Below, piece after piece: positions 42,016 through 49,590 of a stretch of 49,689 bases of DNA. The position numbers and the translations under genes are program-made. A model generated the notes under the pieces. That model was not told where the DNA came from. It was given only the letters and a program-made list of their open reading frames with translations, and made no database searches. Every line of letters starts with the position of its first letter. Position 1 is the first letter of the stretch. This DNA comes from JBEHWX01 sp048498995 (GTDB taxonomy: Bacteria > Bacteroidota > Ignavibacteria > OLB7): the NCBI GenBank assembly GCA_048498995.1, contig JBEHWX010000039.1:1-49689 (forward strand), written 5' to 3'.

Positions 42016-44187
42016 TCAGGCGTTGTCCATGCCGTCCCGGGACTGGTTGTCCTCGGCGGCATTGCCATTGGATCCGATGTTGTCGAGCTCCGGCATCTGG
42101 CCGCCGTTCATCGGCGGCATCTCCGCGGTGGACTGAGTGTCGGTCGTCTCCGGCGGCGCGGCCGGGGTCGAACGACGGCTCGCGCCGCGCTTCGAGGATG
42201 CGGAAGTGGAGCTCGATTTCGTAGCGGCACCTCTGGAAGAAGACTGCGATCCGGCGGCCTTTCCGGCGGCGGGGCGCCGGTTGGCCGTCGATGCCTTCTT
42301 GGTGCCGGAAGCTTTCGACGTGTCCGAGCCTTTCTTGCTTGCAGACTTGGAAGCCGTGCCCTTCGCGGTCGACTTCGTGGCGCCCCCAGCCGCCTTCTTC
42401 GCGGCGGTCTTGGTGCCGGTCGACTTCGTGGCGGCGCCCTTCACGGCGCCCTTCGCCGTCGACTTCGTGGCGCTCTTGGCTGCACCCTTGGCAGCACCCT
42501 TTGCGGCGCTCTTCGCGCCTCCCTTGGCAGCGCCCTTGACGGCACCTTTAGTGGCGGCGCCTCCCTTGGCGGCACCTTTAGTGGCGCCCTTCGCGCCTCC
42601 CTTGGCAGTGCCCTTCGCACCACCCTTCGCGGCGCCTCCCTTGGCGGCACCCTTCGCCGCTCCCTTGGTGGCGCCACCCTTGGCGGCGCCCTTCGTGGCG
42701 CCCTGGCGCGCGACCGGTCCCTTCGACGGAGCCTTCTTCGCGGCCGACTTCGCCGTCGACTTCGTGGCGGCTCCCTTGGCGCCGGCCTTCTTGGCTCCGG
42801 CTCCGGTCTTGGCGGCCGACTTCGCGGCCGACTTCGTGGCGCCGGCGGCGGACTTCGTGGATGCCTTGCCTCCACCCTTCACGGCAGCCTTGGTGCCGCC
42901 GACCTTCGCGGCGCCTCCCTTGCCCGCGGTCTTCCTCGTCGTCGAAGCCGAACCGGCCTTGGCGAGGCTCCGGGTTCCGCCCTTGGCCGAGCTCTTCGAC
43001 CCGCCCTTCGTCGCTCCACTCTTCGTGGCTCCGCCCTTCGCGGCTCCGCTCTTGGCGCTCCCCTTGGCGGCCGATTTCGCCGTGCCCTTGGCCGCGCTCT
43101 TCGTTGCCGACTTCGCGGCACCCTTGGCCGCCGTCTTCGTTCCGGCCTTGGCCGTTCCCTTCTTGGCGGCCCCCTTGGTGGCGGTCGACGTCGATCCGGC
43201 CTTCGTGGTGCCGGTCTTGGACGCGCCGGTCTTGGTAGCGGCCTTCTTCGTGCCCGCCGCCTTCGTGCCGCTGCTCGTCTTCGTGCCGCTCGCCTTGGTC
43301 GTCATCCCCTTGGCCGCGCCCTTCTTCGCCGTCGAGGAAGCGGTCTTGGCGGCGCCTTTCGTCGCCGTCTTCGTCGCACCCTTGGCGGCACCCTTCGCCG
43401 CCGTCTTCGTCGCACCCTTGGCCGCCGTCTTCGTCGCTCCGGTGGCGGCCGACTTGGCCGTACCCTTGGCCGCTCCCTTCGCGCCACCCTTGGCGGCGCC
43501 CTTGGCTCCGGTCGACTTCGTGGTCGTCGCGGCCGCCTTGGCCAGGTTCATCGTCGACTTCCTGCGCGTCGTCGATGCGGCTCCGGCGCTCTTGGTTCCG
43601 CTGGCCTTGGCGCTCCCCTTGGCCGCGGACTTCTTCGCGCCCCCCGTGGAGGAACCTTTGGCCGCGCTCTTGGCTCCGCTCTTCGCGCCGGTCTTGGTAG
43701 CGGTCGTCTTCTTGGCCGTCGCGCCGGTCTTGGTGGCGCTCATCGTCGACTTCTTGGCCGTGCTCTTCGTTCCGGCCTTGGCTCCGCTCTTTGTCGCCCC
43801 CTTGGCGGCGCTTCTGGTCGTGGCTTTCGCCGCGGTCTTGGTCGCCGTCTTCGCCGCGGCGGACCTGGTCGTTCCGGTCTTTGCCGCCCCCTTGGCGGCG
43901 CTCTTCGCGCCTCCCTTGGCAGCGCCCTTGGCAGCGCCCTTGGCAGCGCCCTTGGCGGCGCCCGTGGCGGCACCCTTTGCCGCTCCTCTGGCGGTCGACT
44001 TGGTCGCCGTCTTGGTCGCGGTCTTCTTGGCGGCCGCTCCCTTGGCCGGGCTCTTCAGAGCGCTTTTGGCAGTCGCGGTTCTTTTGGTCGCCGACTTGGC
44101 CGCTCCGGTTTTCGACGCAGTCTTCTTGGCTGCGGTTGCCGGTTTTTTCGTGCCGGCAGTCTTCGAGGTCTTCGTGCTCGTGGCCAT
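42016..44187 (-). CDS. Giant histone-H1-like Ala/Lys-repeat nucleoid protein (723 residues)
   Basis: The whole protein apart from its last 90 residues is built of Lys, Ala, Thr, Gly and Ser in short repeats such as KSAAKG, KGAAKG, KTATK and KSGAK. This is the composition of the histone H1 C-terminal domain and of bacterial H1-like proteins (Chlamydia HC1/HC2, AlgP, BpH1). It would bind DNA and compact the nucleoid. Most bacterial relatives are far shorter, so the length is unusual. The C-terminus turns acidic/polar (MNGGQMPELDNIGSNGNAAE). The ATG at 44187 follows GGAG; an upstream ATG at 44235 would add 16 unrelated residues. The opposite strand is open over almost the full length because of the repeats; that frame is not a gene. 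Confidence 0.85.
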   Translation of the reverse strand: MATSTKTSKTAGTKKPATAAKKTASKTGAAKSATKRTATAKSALKSPAKGAAAKKTATKTATKSTARGAAKGAATGAAKGAAKGAAKGAAKGGAKSAAKGAAKTGTTRSAAAKTATKTAAKATTRSAAKGATKSGAKAGTKSTAKKSTMSATKTGATAKKTTATKTGAKSGAKSAAKGSSTGGAKKSAAKGSAKASGTKSAGAASTTRRKSTMNLAKAAATTTKSTGAKGAAKGGAKGAAKGTAKSAATGATKTAAKGATKTAAKGAAKGATKTATKGAAKTASSTAKKGAAKGMTTKASGTKTSSGTKAAGTKKAATKTGASKTGTTKAGSTSTATKGAAKKGTAKAGTKTAAKGAAKSATKSAAKGTAKSAAKGSAKSGAAKGGATKSGATKGGSKSSAKGGTRSLAKAGSASTTRKTAGKGGAAKVGGTKAAVKGGGKASTKSAAGATKSAAKSAAKTGAGAKKAGAKGAATKSTAKSAAKKAPSKGPVARQGATKGAAKGGATKGAAKGAAKGGAAKGGAKGTAKGGAKGATKGAAKGGAATKGAVKGAAKGGAKSAAKGAAKGAAKSATKSTAKGAVKGAATKSTGTKTAAKKAAGGATKSTAKGTASKSASKKGSDTSKASGTKKASTANRRPAAGKAAGSQSSSRGAATKSSSTSASSKRGASRRSTPAAPPETTDTQSTAEMPPMNGGQMPELDNIGSNGNAAEDNQSRDGMDNA

Positions 44188-44344
44188 AGTGTTCTCCAGT
44201 ATTGTGAATACACAACAATTACGTCCTCCACTCACCCAGGCCGGGGGCGAAGTGAAGGGGCGCTATACTATGTATCGATCATGAGCGGCCGGTGGCCGCC
44301 CATATAGTGATAGCCGATGCGAGTCGGGGAAACGCGGGCACATC

Positions 44345-45157
44345 TCAGGTTGATCCTCCCTTCGATTCATCGTACATGCGCCTGAGCATCTGCACGTCTT
44401 CCCAGGTGGATCGTTTCCACTGCGGGTTCCGAAGAAGCGCCGCGGGGTGATAGGTCACCACCATCTGGATCCCGAAGTAATCGTGGACGGTTCCCCGCAG
44501 CTCACCCATCCTCGCCTTTCGGTCCAGAAGAGTGTTGGCCGCGGTCAGCCCCACCGCAAGGATGAAGCGGGGCTTGATGAGATCCAGTTGTTTATATAGA
44601 TACGGTTTGCACTGTTCGACCTCGAAGCGTTCCGGCGTCCGGTTTCCCGGTGGCCGGCATTTTAGGATGTTACAGATGTAGACCTCCTCGCGCTTGAAGT
44701 TGATCGCCGCGAGGATCTTGTTGAGGAGCTGACCGGCCGCGCCGACGAACGGCTCACCGGTGGCATCCTCGTCCGCCCCCGGAGCCTCGCCGATCACGAC
44801 GAGGTCCGCGTTGGGATTGCCGACACCGAAGACGAATTTCGTCCTCGTCCTGCCCAGCGGGCACTTCTGACATCCGCATATCATCTGATTCAGAGAATCG
44901 AGCGACGTGGTATGCGTCCACGGCTCCGAGATCAGAGCAAGGCTCTCGGTAAACGGAGAGCCCTCCTCTGGTCTCAGCGGCGTGGCGGCCGCGGCTTGCG
45001 CCGGAGCCGGATGCGGGGCATCCTGCTCGGGAGCATGCTCGACCGGTGACGTCGGCTCGGCATTCCTGTCGGCATTTCTGCCCTGGATGATATCGCCGAA
45101 CAGCTCATACTGCTGTCGCGCGAATGCCTTTGCCTCCTCCTTCAATGACTTGCTCAT
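44345..45157 (-). CDS. udg: Family 4 uracil-DNA glycosylase (4Fe-4S)
   Basis: This 270-residue protein has a non-conserved N-terminal region (1-90). The catalytic core follows: MICGCQKCPLGRTRTKFVFG with the first cysteine pair, motif GEAPGADEDATGEPFVGAAG (uracil recognition/active site), CNILKCRPPGNRTP and a later EQC completing the four iron-sulfur ligands, and a C-terminal HPAALLRNP motif. It removes uracil from DNA arising by cytosine deamination. The start ATG overlaps the coaBC stop (ATGA), which fixes the start and shows an operon. Longer frames starting upstream lie inside coaBC. Confidence 0.94.
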   Translation of the reverse strand: MSKSLKEEAKAFARQQYELFGDIIQGRNADRNAEPTSPVEHAPEQDAPHPAPAQAAAATPLRPEEGSPFTESLALISEPWTHTTSLDSLNQMICGCQKCPLGRTRTKFVFGVGNPNADLVVIGEAPGADEDATGEPFVGAAGQLLNKILAAINFKREEVYICNILKCRPPGNRTPERFEVEQCKPYLYKQLDLIKPRFILAVGLTAANTLLDRKARMGELRGTVHDYFGIQMVVTYHPAALLRNPQWKRSTWEDVQMLRRMYDESKGGST

Positions 45158-46410
45158 CTCGGCGCTCCGCTGGCCATCTCCCGTCCCGCCTCGTCCGCGA
45201 GCAATCGCTCGATCGCATCGAAGATCTCGGCGGCGCACTCACGCTTGCTCATCAATGGTAGCTCGCGAAGCTCGTCGTGCATGACGAGCGTAATTCGATT
45301 CGTATCGACCGCAAAACCCGCGCCTACTTCGTTCGCGGCGTTCGCCACGATCATATCGCAGTTCTTCTCGATCAGCTTGGCCCGCGCGGAATCCAGCATT
45401 GATGCGGTCTCCAGGGCAAAGCCCACCAGGATCTGTCCGGCTTTCTTTCTGGCTCCGACCGTGCGAAGAATGTCGCGCGTGGGCTTGAGCACGAGCTTCA
45501 ACTCGCCGCCGTCCATTTCACGACGCTTCAGCTTCCCGGTCGATGTCGTCGTCGGCGTGAAGTCCGCGACCGCCGCGGCGGCAATGGTGATCTCCGCTTC
45601 GTCGCTGTGGAGATCGACCATCGAGCCCATCTCCTCCGCGGTCGTCACGCGCAGCACATCCACCTGCGAGGGATCGGCCAGCGCCGTCGGTCCTGCAACG
45701 AGCGTTACCCGCGCGCCGCGGTCGCGCGCCTCCTCGGCCAGCGCGAATCCCATCTTCCCGGACGAGTGATTGCCGATGTAGCGCACCGCGTCGATCGGCT
45801 CGTGCGTGGGCCCGGCGGTGATCAGCACGCGACGCCCGGCAAGCGAGGTCCGTCGCCGGAAGTGACGCTCGAGCACCGCCACGATATCCTCAGGCTCGGC
45901 AAGCCGTCCGACGCCCGAGAGGCCGCTGGCGAGCTCTCCCTCACCGGGAGGGATCACCTCGGCGCCGAAGGATCGGAGCGTGGCGAGATTGCGTTGAAGC
46001 GTGGGGTAGCGATACATGTCCAGATCCATCGCCGGAGCAATGAAGAGCTTGCCGCGCAGTGCCGTCGCGATCACCGTCAGAGGGTTGTCGCTGATGCCGA
46101 CGGCGAGCTTCGCGATCGTCGACGCGCTCGCCGGAGCGATCACCATGGCGTCGGCCCAGAGAGCCCAGTCTATATGCCATGATCCGCTCGCGGGCTCGGC
46201 GCCCGGCGCCGGGAACATCGAGAGCGCGACGGGGAATTTCGAGAGGGAGGCGAAGGTGAGGGGAGCGATGAAGCGAGAGGCGGCGTCGGTCATCGCGACT
46301 CGGATCTCCGCGCCGCGCTTGATGATCTCCCTGGCGAGTACTGCCGCTTTGTATGCGGCGATACTGCCGGTGACGCCCAGTATGATTCTTCTGCCTTTCA
46401 GGTCACTCAT
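45154..46410 (-). CDS. coaBC: Bifunctional phosphopantothenoylcysteine decarboxylase/synthase CoaBC
   Basis: This 418-residue protein makes 4'-phosphopantetheine for CoA. The N-terminal flavin-dependent decarboxylase part (CoaC) is about residues 1-190: ILGVTGSIAAYKA, SWHIDWALWADAMVIAPASA (active-site region with His), APAMDLDMYRYP. The synthetase part (CoaB) is about 195-405: VLITAGPTHEPIDAVRYIGN, SSGKMGFALAEEA, AAAVADFTP, LVLKPTRDILR and VGFALETAS. A candidate -33/-7-like promoter lies 23 bp before the ATG. It is coupled to udg. Confidence 0.96.
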   Translation of the reverse strand: MSDLKGRRIILGVTGSIAAYKAAVLAREIIKRGAEIRVAMTDAASRFIAPLTFASLSKFPVALSMFPAPGAEPASGSWHIDWALWADAMVIAPASASTIAKLAVGISDNPLTVIATALRGKLFIAPAMDLDMYRYPTLQRNLATLRSFGAEVIPPGEGELASGLSGVGRLAEPEDIVAVLERHFRRRTSLAGRRVLITAGPTHEPIDAVRYIGNHSSGKMGFALAEEARDRGARVTLVAGPTALADPSQVDVLRVTTAEEMGSMVDLHSDEAEITIAAAAVADFTPTTTSTGKLKRREMDGGELKLVLKPTRDILRTVGARKKAGQILVGFALETASMLDSARAKLIEKNCDMIVANAANEVGAGFAVDTNRITLVMHDELRELPLMSKRECAAEIFDAIERLLADEAGREMASGAPR

Positions 46411-46432
46411 GCAGCAGAACGATTAACGGCGG

Positions 46433-46440
46433 CAAAGTTA
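46433..46440 (-). promoter_or_regulatory. Possible -7 box of the coaBC promoter
   Basis: On the minus strand TAACTTTG (46440-46433) matches TAnnTTTG exactly and would start transcription about 18 nt before the coaBC ATG. The -33 TTG is absent at the ideal position (GGT found), so support is partial. Confidence 0.4.
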
Positions 46441-47031
46441 TGACATGTCCTGTACGATTGCACCACTTCGCCATCGAGAGCACCAACTTTTTTTTGATGA
46501 ACGTGATGTTAGCCTCGTCGCTCCCGATCGATCGACGCGAGCATGGCGCATGCCCGCGAAGCCAGGTTTCATGCGGGTTCGCGGGCCGCGACGCGATCGC
46601 GTGCTCGCGCTTCTTCATCGCTCGTGATGTCGGTGAGCACGACTGCGTGTCCGATGATGATCCGATCGTCGCGCGCGCCGATAGCGAAGACGACGCGAGT
46701 GCGATCGAGCGTGGCACGTCGTGGACCCTCGCGACGCGGTGGTGATCGACGCCGCGAGGTCGCTTGCATCCGGTTCGATCGCTCCGCTTCCGCGTCTCGA
46801 TCGCGCGTTGATGAGGTGATGGGAAGGATGATCGGAGGTAGTAGAACGCCGACCGATCGGTACCCGTTCGCGGATCGATCCCGCTGCGAGTGCATGCATG
46901 CGACGTGGTGGTGGAATGGGACGAGAGGGAGTCGCGTCGCTCGTGATTGGACTCGTGTGAGCAGCGCGGCTCGTCACGTGTCGTGGCTATCTCTCGGAAG
47001 GGCGCGCATCATGGCGGGTTGGAGGTGATCG

Positions 47032-47119
47032 CGATGCTCCCACGATGCTCCCACGATGCTCCCGCGATGCTCCCACGATGCTCCCGCGATGCTCCCGCGA
47101 TGCTCCCGCGATGCTCCCG
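47032..47119. repeat. 11-bp tandem repeat array, 8 copies
   Basis: Eight head-to-tail copies of CGATGCTCCCR (A or G at the last position), from 47032 to 47119, lie beyond the tryptophan dioxygenase terminator. There are no spacers. Confidence 0.9.
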
Positions 47120-47137
47120 CGCCATGCAGAAACGACG

Positions 47138-47165
47138 GAGCCCCGGGGCATTGCCGCCGGGGCTC
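47138..47165 (-). terminator. Terminator of tryptophan 2,3-dioxygenase gene
   Basis: GAGCCCCGG (47138-47146) pairs with CCGGGGCTC (47157-47165). On the minus strand the stem is followed by CGTCGTTTCTG. It lies about 67 bp beyond the stop. Confidence 0.7.
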
Positions 47166-47231
47166 TTCGTGCTCGATCATATCACGGCCGCTCGTGCGGC
47201 CCATATTCTCGCGCCGCGGTGCGGACGTCGC

Positions 47232-48071
47232 TCAGCCGGTGACCGCCGACTCCAGTTCCGGGAAGACCGTCGATCGATCCTTGATCACGCCGAGGAGGTA
47301 GGCCGCGCAGCTCGGGTGCTTCGCCTCGTGCGAGTCGCTGGTGCCGGCGGCATGCTCGCCGACGGTGAAGACGGTGACCTTGTGATGGTTCAGGCGGAAG
47401 TCGAGGATCGCCTGCTGAAGGTCGCGCGCCGCCTCGGCGAGCGCCACCAGGTCCTCCATCTCCTCGCGGTGCGCAAAGAGCCATCGATACGCCTCGGCGC
47501 CGCTTCGTCCCGTCTGCTCCTCGGTGAGTCGGAGCATGGTGCGGCGGAGGTTGTTCTCCTTGGCCGTGTCATAGTCCACGAGAAGCTGCTCGCGATACTT
47601 GTCCATGAACATCGAATAGGTAACGCCGGCCTGGACCGCGCTCTCCCAGTAGAATCGCTCCTGCTCCCCCTGCTCCCGCGACGTGACCCGCTCGATGCCG
47701 ACGAGGATCTCGATCACCCTAAACTGCGATGACTGGAAGCCGCTGGCCGGATGAAGCGCGTCGCGAAACTCCATGTATCCCTGCATCGACATCGTCATCA
47801 ACGGCTCGAAGCCATGCAGCGCGGTGCGGAGGATCACCGCGACCCGCTTGACCAGACGGGTGCCGCCGGCCACGTCGCCCGCGGCAAGACGGGCGATCGC
47901 CACGCGCAGCTCGTTGATTGCCAGCTTGAACCAGAGCTCGAACGTCTGATGGACGATGATGAACTGCAGCTCGTCGTGCGCTTCGGTCAGCGGCCGCTGA
48001 AGCGAGAGAAGCGCGTCGGTGTTGACGTAATCCCAGTAAGTGACGGGGGTGTTGGATGGAAGCTCAGACAT
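47232..48071 (-). CDS. kynA: Tryptophan 2,3-dioxygenase
   Basis: This 279-residue heme enzyme opens the tryptophan indole ring to N-formylkynurenine, the first step of the kynurenine route. Family motifs are TYWDYVNTDALLSLQRP, ELQFIIVHQTFELWFKL (substrate-side His about 41), FRDALHPASGFQSSQFR (substrate-binding Arg region), and the C-terminal LNHHKVTVFTVGEHAAGTSD with the likely heme-ligand His. The usual GTGGSSG loop is replaced by AGTSDSHEAK, as in a divergent TDO subgroup. I chose the ATG at 48071 (MSELPSNT); the frame is open further upstream but not conserved. No kynureninase or 3-hydroxyanthranilate gene lies in the window. Confidence 0.9.
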   Translation of the reverse strand: MSELPSNTPVTYWDYVNTDALLSLQRPLTEAHDELQFIIVHQTFELWFKLAINELRVAIARLAAGDVAGGTRLVKRVAVILRTALHGFEPLMTMSMQGYMEFRDALHPASGFQSSQFRVIEILVGIERVTSREQGEQERFYWESAVQAGVTYSMFMDKYREQLLVDYDTAKENNLRRTMLRLTEEQTGRSGAEAYRWLFAHREEMEDLVALAEAARDLQQAILDFRLNHHKVTVFTVGEHAAGTSDSHEAKHPSCAAYLLGVIKDRSTVFPELESAVTG

Positions 48072-48577
48072 GGTTGTTCGTATCGCTAGGTTGGAGGAAT
48101 CGAGACGGGAAGTCGCACAATATCCCTCAAGTCCAAGGCAATCACAAGGAGGCAGCCGCATCGACGCGCGAACGCGGCGGATGCTCGAGGCCGCGCGCGC
48201 ACCCGCGGCCGGGGCCCAGCGGGAAAGCGGGTGCGGAGCTGGCAAGGGGCGCGGGTGGATCGCGATGCGATGGATGATCCTCGATTCGGGATGGGGCGGA
48301 GGAGGGAGCGTTGTGACGGATCGTCCCGCCGCGGAACCGCATGGGATCTGATCCGAGGGCGTGGAGCCGGCGCGCGCCTGGCGATCGGGAGCGGGCCTGA
48401 GTCCGCGCCGGGAGGGGAGATCGCCGATGCGCTCTCACGCGCGGAGAAATGACGGCGAGGCTCGCAGGAGGCAGGGGGAGCGGAGATATGCTCTCGAGCA
48501 CACACTAGCGGGACCGGGCAAGCGTCTGTAAGGAACCGGCCATCCGGCAGGCATCCATCGCTTCTCGATAACATCCC
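48072..48577. other. Intergenic region between kynA and the promoter array
   Basis: No gene is seen in these 500 bp. The left end holds the divergent kynA upstream region (a weak TTGTGA-N17-GATATT-like pair on the minus strand near 48110-48145). The middle is GC-rich and featureless. The first unit of the tandem promoter array begins with GATACA at 48578. Confidence 0.5.
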
Positions 48578-48653
48578 GATACAGTGGGAACGGGTGAAAA
48601 CAGTTGCCCAGGGCTACCTGGCGGCGGTATGTTCGCAGCCCTTCTTTGACAAC
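48578..48653 (+). promoter_or_regulatory. Tandem rRNA-type promoter P1
   Basis: GATACA (48578-48583), 20 bp, TTG (48604-48606), 21 bp, TATGTTCG (48628-48635), 5 bp, then boxA-like CTTCTTTGACAAC (48641-48653). The -7 box differs from TAnnTTTG at one base. Confidence 0.8.
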
Positions 48654-48704
48654 CGGCCGGTGACACGCTTCCGCGAGGAAGACCGAGAGCACGCGACACA
48701 TCGC

Positions 48705-48780
48705 GATACAACTGACGCGATGGAAAAAGCTTGCTCCCGGGGTGTCCGAAAGGGTATGTTCGCAGCCCTTCTTTGACAAC
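48705..48780 (+). promoter_or_regulatory. Tandem rRNA-type promoter P2
   Basis: GATACA (48705-48710), 20 bp, TTG (48731-48733), 21 bp, TATGTTCG (48755-48762), 5 bp, boxA-like CTTCTTTGACAAC (48768-48780). Identical geometry to P1, 127 bp downstream of it. Confidence 0.82.
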
Positions 48781-48829
48781 CGGCACGGACGACGCCTCCC
48801 CAGCGGAGGTCGGGATCGCGACACATCGC

Positions 48830-48905
48830 GATACAAGTGCAGCGATGAAAACCGCTTGCATCCCGGGTTGGGTCGGCTGTATGTTTGCAGCCCTTCTTTG
48901 ACAAC
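48830..48905 (+). promoter_or_regulatory. Tandem rRNA-type promoter P3
   Basis: GATACA (48830-48835), 20 bp, TTG (48856-48858), 21 bp, TATGTTTG (48880-48887, exact -7 consensus), 5 bp, boxA-like CTTCTTTGACAAC (48893-48905). It is 125 bp downstream of P2. Confidence 0.85.
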
Positions 48906-48984
48906 GGAACAGCACGTCAGCCGCAATGGCTGACACGATGTGATCATCATTTCGGTGGTCGTCGGCGAATCCGCCGAACGTCGT

Positions 48985-49060
48985 GATACAAGTACCGACA
49001 AAGTAAACGCTTGACTTCGCCTCTCCGATCGCCGTATGTTTGCTGCCCTTCTTCGATGGA
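48985..49060 (+). promoter_or_regulatory. Tandem rRNA-type promoter P4
   Basis: GATACA (48985-48990), 20 bp, TTG (49011-49013), 21 bp, TATGTTTG (49035-49042, exact consensus), 5 bp, degenerate boxA-like CTTCTTCGATGGA (49048-49060). It is 155 bp downstream of P3. Confidence 0.82.
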
Positions 49061-49465
49061 CAGCCCGCCCGGTCGACGCGAGAGTCGACAGACCCGCCGG
49101 CGATGAGTCGCCGAATACGGATGTCTGGTGGCGGTGAAAAGATCACCACTCGTTTGACAGACTTCACTCGCAATAGACTGCGATGTCGTGACGTCACTGG
49201 GTGAAACCGCTTCGGTCGAAACAAGAATGTGTGAGCTCTTCTCGAATGCTCGATGGCGAGCCGATGAATTCGGTTGCCTCGGAAAGTTCGGATGAGCGAT
49301 GTGGCGAGGAGATGAATGGCGAGGGCTGACGCGATTGCGTCGCCGGCCGTTCGAGGTGGAGGGGTTGAAAAGGTTGATGGATTTCCGACAATGAGCGCCC
49401 GAGGCGCCGCGTCGTAGAATCAACCGCCTGCAACTTCAAAAAGTTGAAGCGCAGAATAAAAAAGC
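49061..49465. other. Spacer between promoters P4 and P5
   Basis: About 400 bp without a gene or a recognisable promoter. The right end becomes A-rich (a CAACTT/AAGTTG inverted repeat near 49430-49447, then AATAAAAAAG), resembling an UP-like element before P5. Confidence 0.5.
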
Positions 49466-49515
49466 TTGACAACGGGGCCTGATAAACTTTAAGTTTGTAG
49501 GCTCTCTTCGACGAG
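49466..49515 (+). promoter_or_regulatory. rRNA-type promoter P5 (proximal)
   Basis: TTG (49466-49468), 21 bp, TAAGTTTG (49490-49497, exact consensus), 5 bp, then TCTCTTCGACGAG, matching the boxA-like element of P1-P3 at 10 of 13 positions at most and about 8 by strict count. It has an A-tract immediately upstream instead of GATACA, so its regulation may differ from P1-P4. Confidence 0.75.
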
Positions 49516-49563
49516 GCGCCGCGCAAACGGCGAGCCAAGACGAAGGCGAGAAAAGAAGAAAAG

Positions 49564-49576
49564 TTCCTTGACAATC
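49564..49576 (+). promoter_or_regulatory. Leader boxA antitermination element
   Basis: TTCCTTGACAATC, preceded by AAAAG, resembles the boxA found shortly before 16S rRNA genes in Bacteroidetes (related to TTCTTTGACA). It would bind NusB/S10 and protect the untranslated rRNA transcript from Rho. Confidence 0.65.
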
Positions 49577-49590
49577 TGAGTGATCGAAGA

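Larger units (their letters stand above)
46441..47231. other. Gene-free region with CG-dinucleotide-rich sequence and an 11-bp repeat array
   Basis: About 790 bp have no supported gene. The segment 46500-47000 is unusually dense in CGATCG, TCGCG and GACGCG words and in interrupted ORFs. One minus-strand frame (46569-46895) includes RVVFAIGARDDRIIIGHAVV, vaguely PAS-like, but it lacks a ribosome-binding site and ordinary codon use. The right end carries the 11-bp repeat array and the terminator of the dioxygenase gene. Confidence 0.5.

Noticed and set aside
46760..46800. Possible tRNA T-loop (GGTTCGATC)
   Set aside because: No flanking 5-bp stem, acceptor stem or anticodon arm can be folded around it.
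46569..46895. 108-residue minus-strand ORF with faint PAS-domain flavour
   Set aside because: The match is limited to a short stretch ending in VLTDITSDEEA. The rest is Arg-rich low complexity, and there is no ribosome-binding site or conserved start.
48641..48905. TTGACA inside the boxA-like sequences as E. coli -35 boxes
   Set aside because: No -10-like sequence follows at 16-18 bp in any copy, whereas the -33/-7 pairs upstream have constant spacing. Position after the -7 box fits boxA better.
48435..49224. Several minus-strand ORFs with repeated KKGC-HT and LYRDV segments in the last kilobase
   Set aside because: The repeated peptides are translations of the promoter/boxA repeats on the other strand (boxA reads as SKKG). 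They lack ribosome-binding sites and the repeat phase is set by promoter spacing, not by codons.
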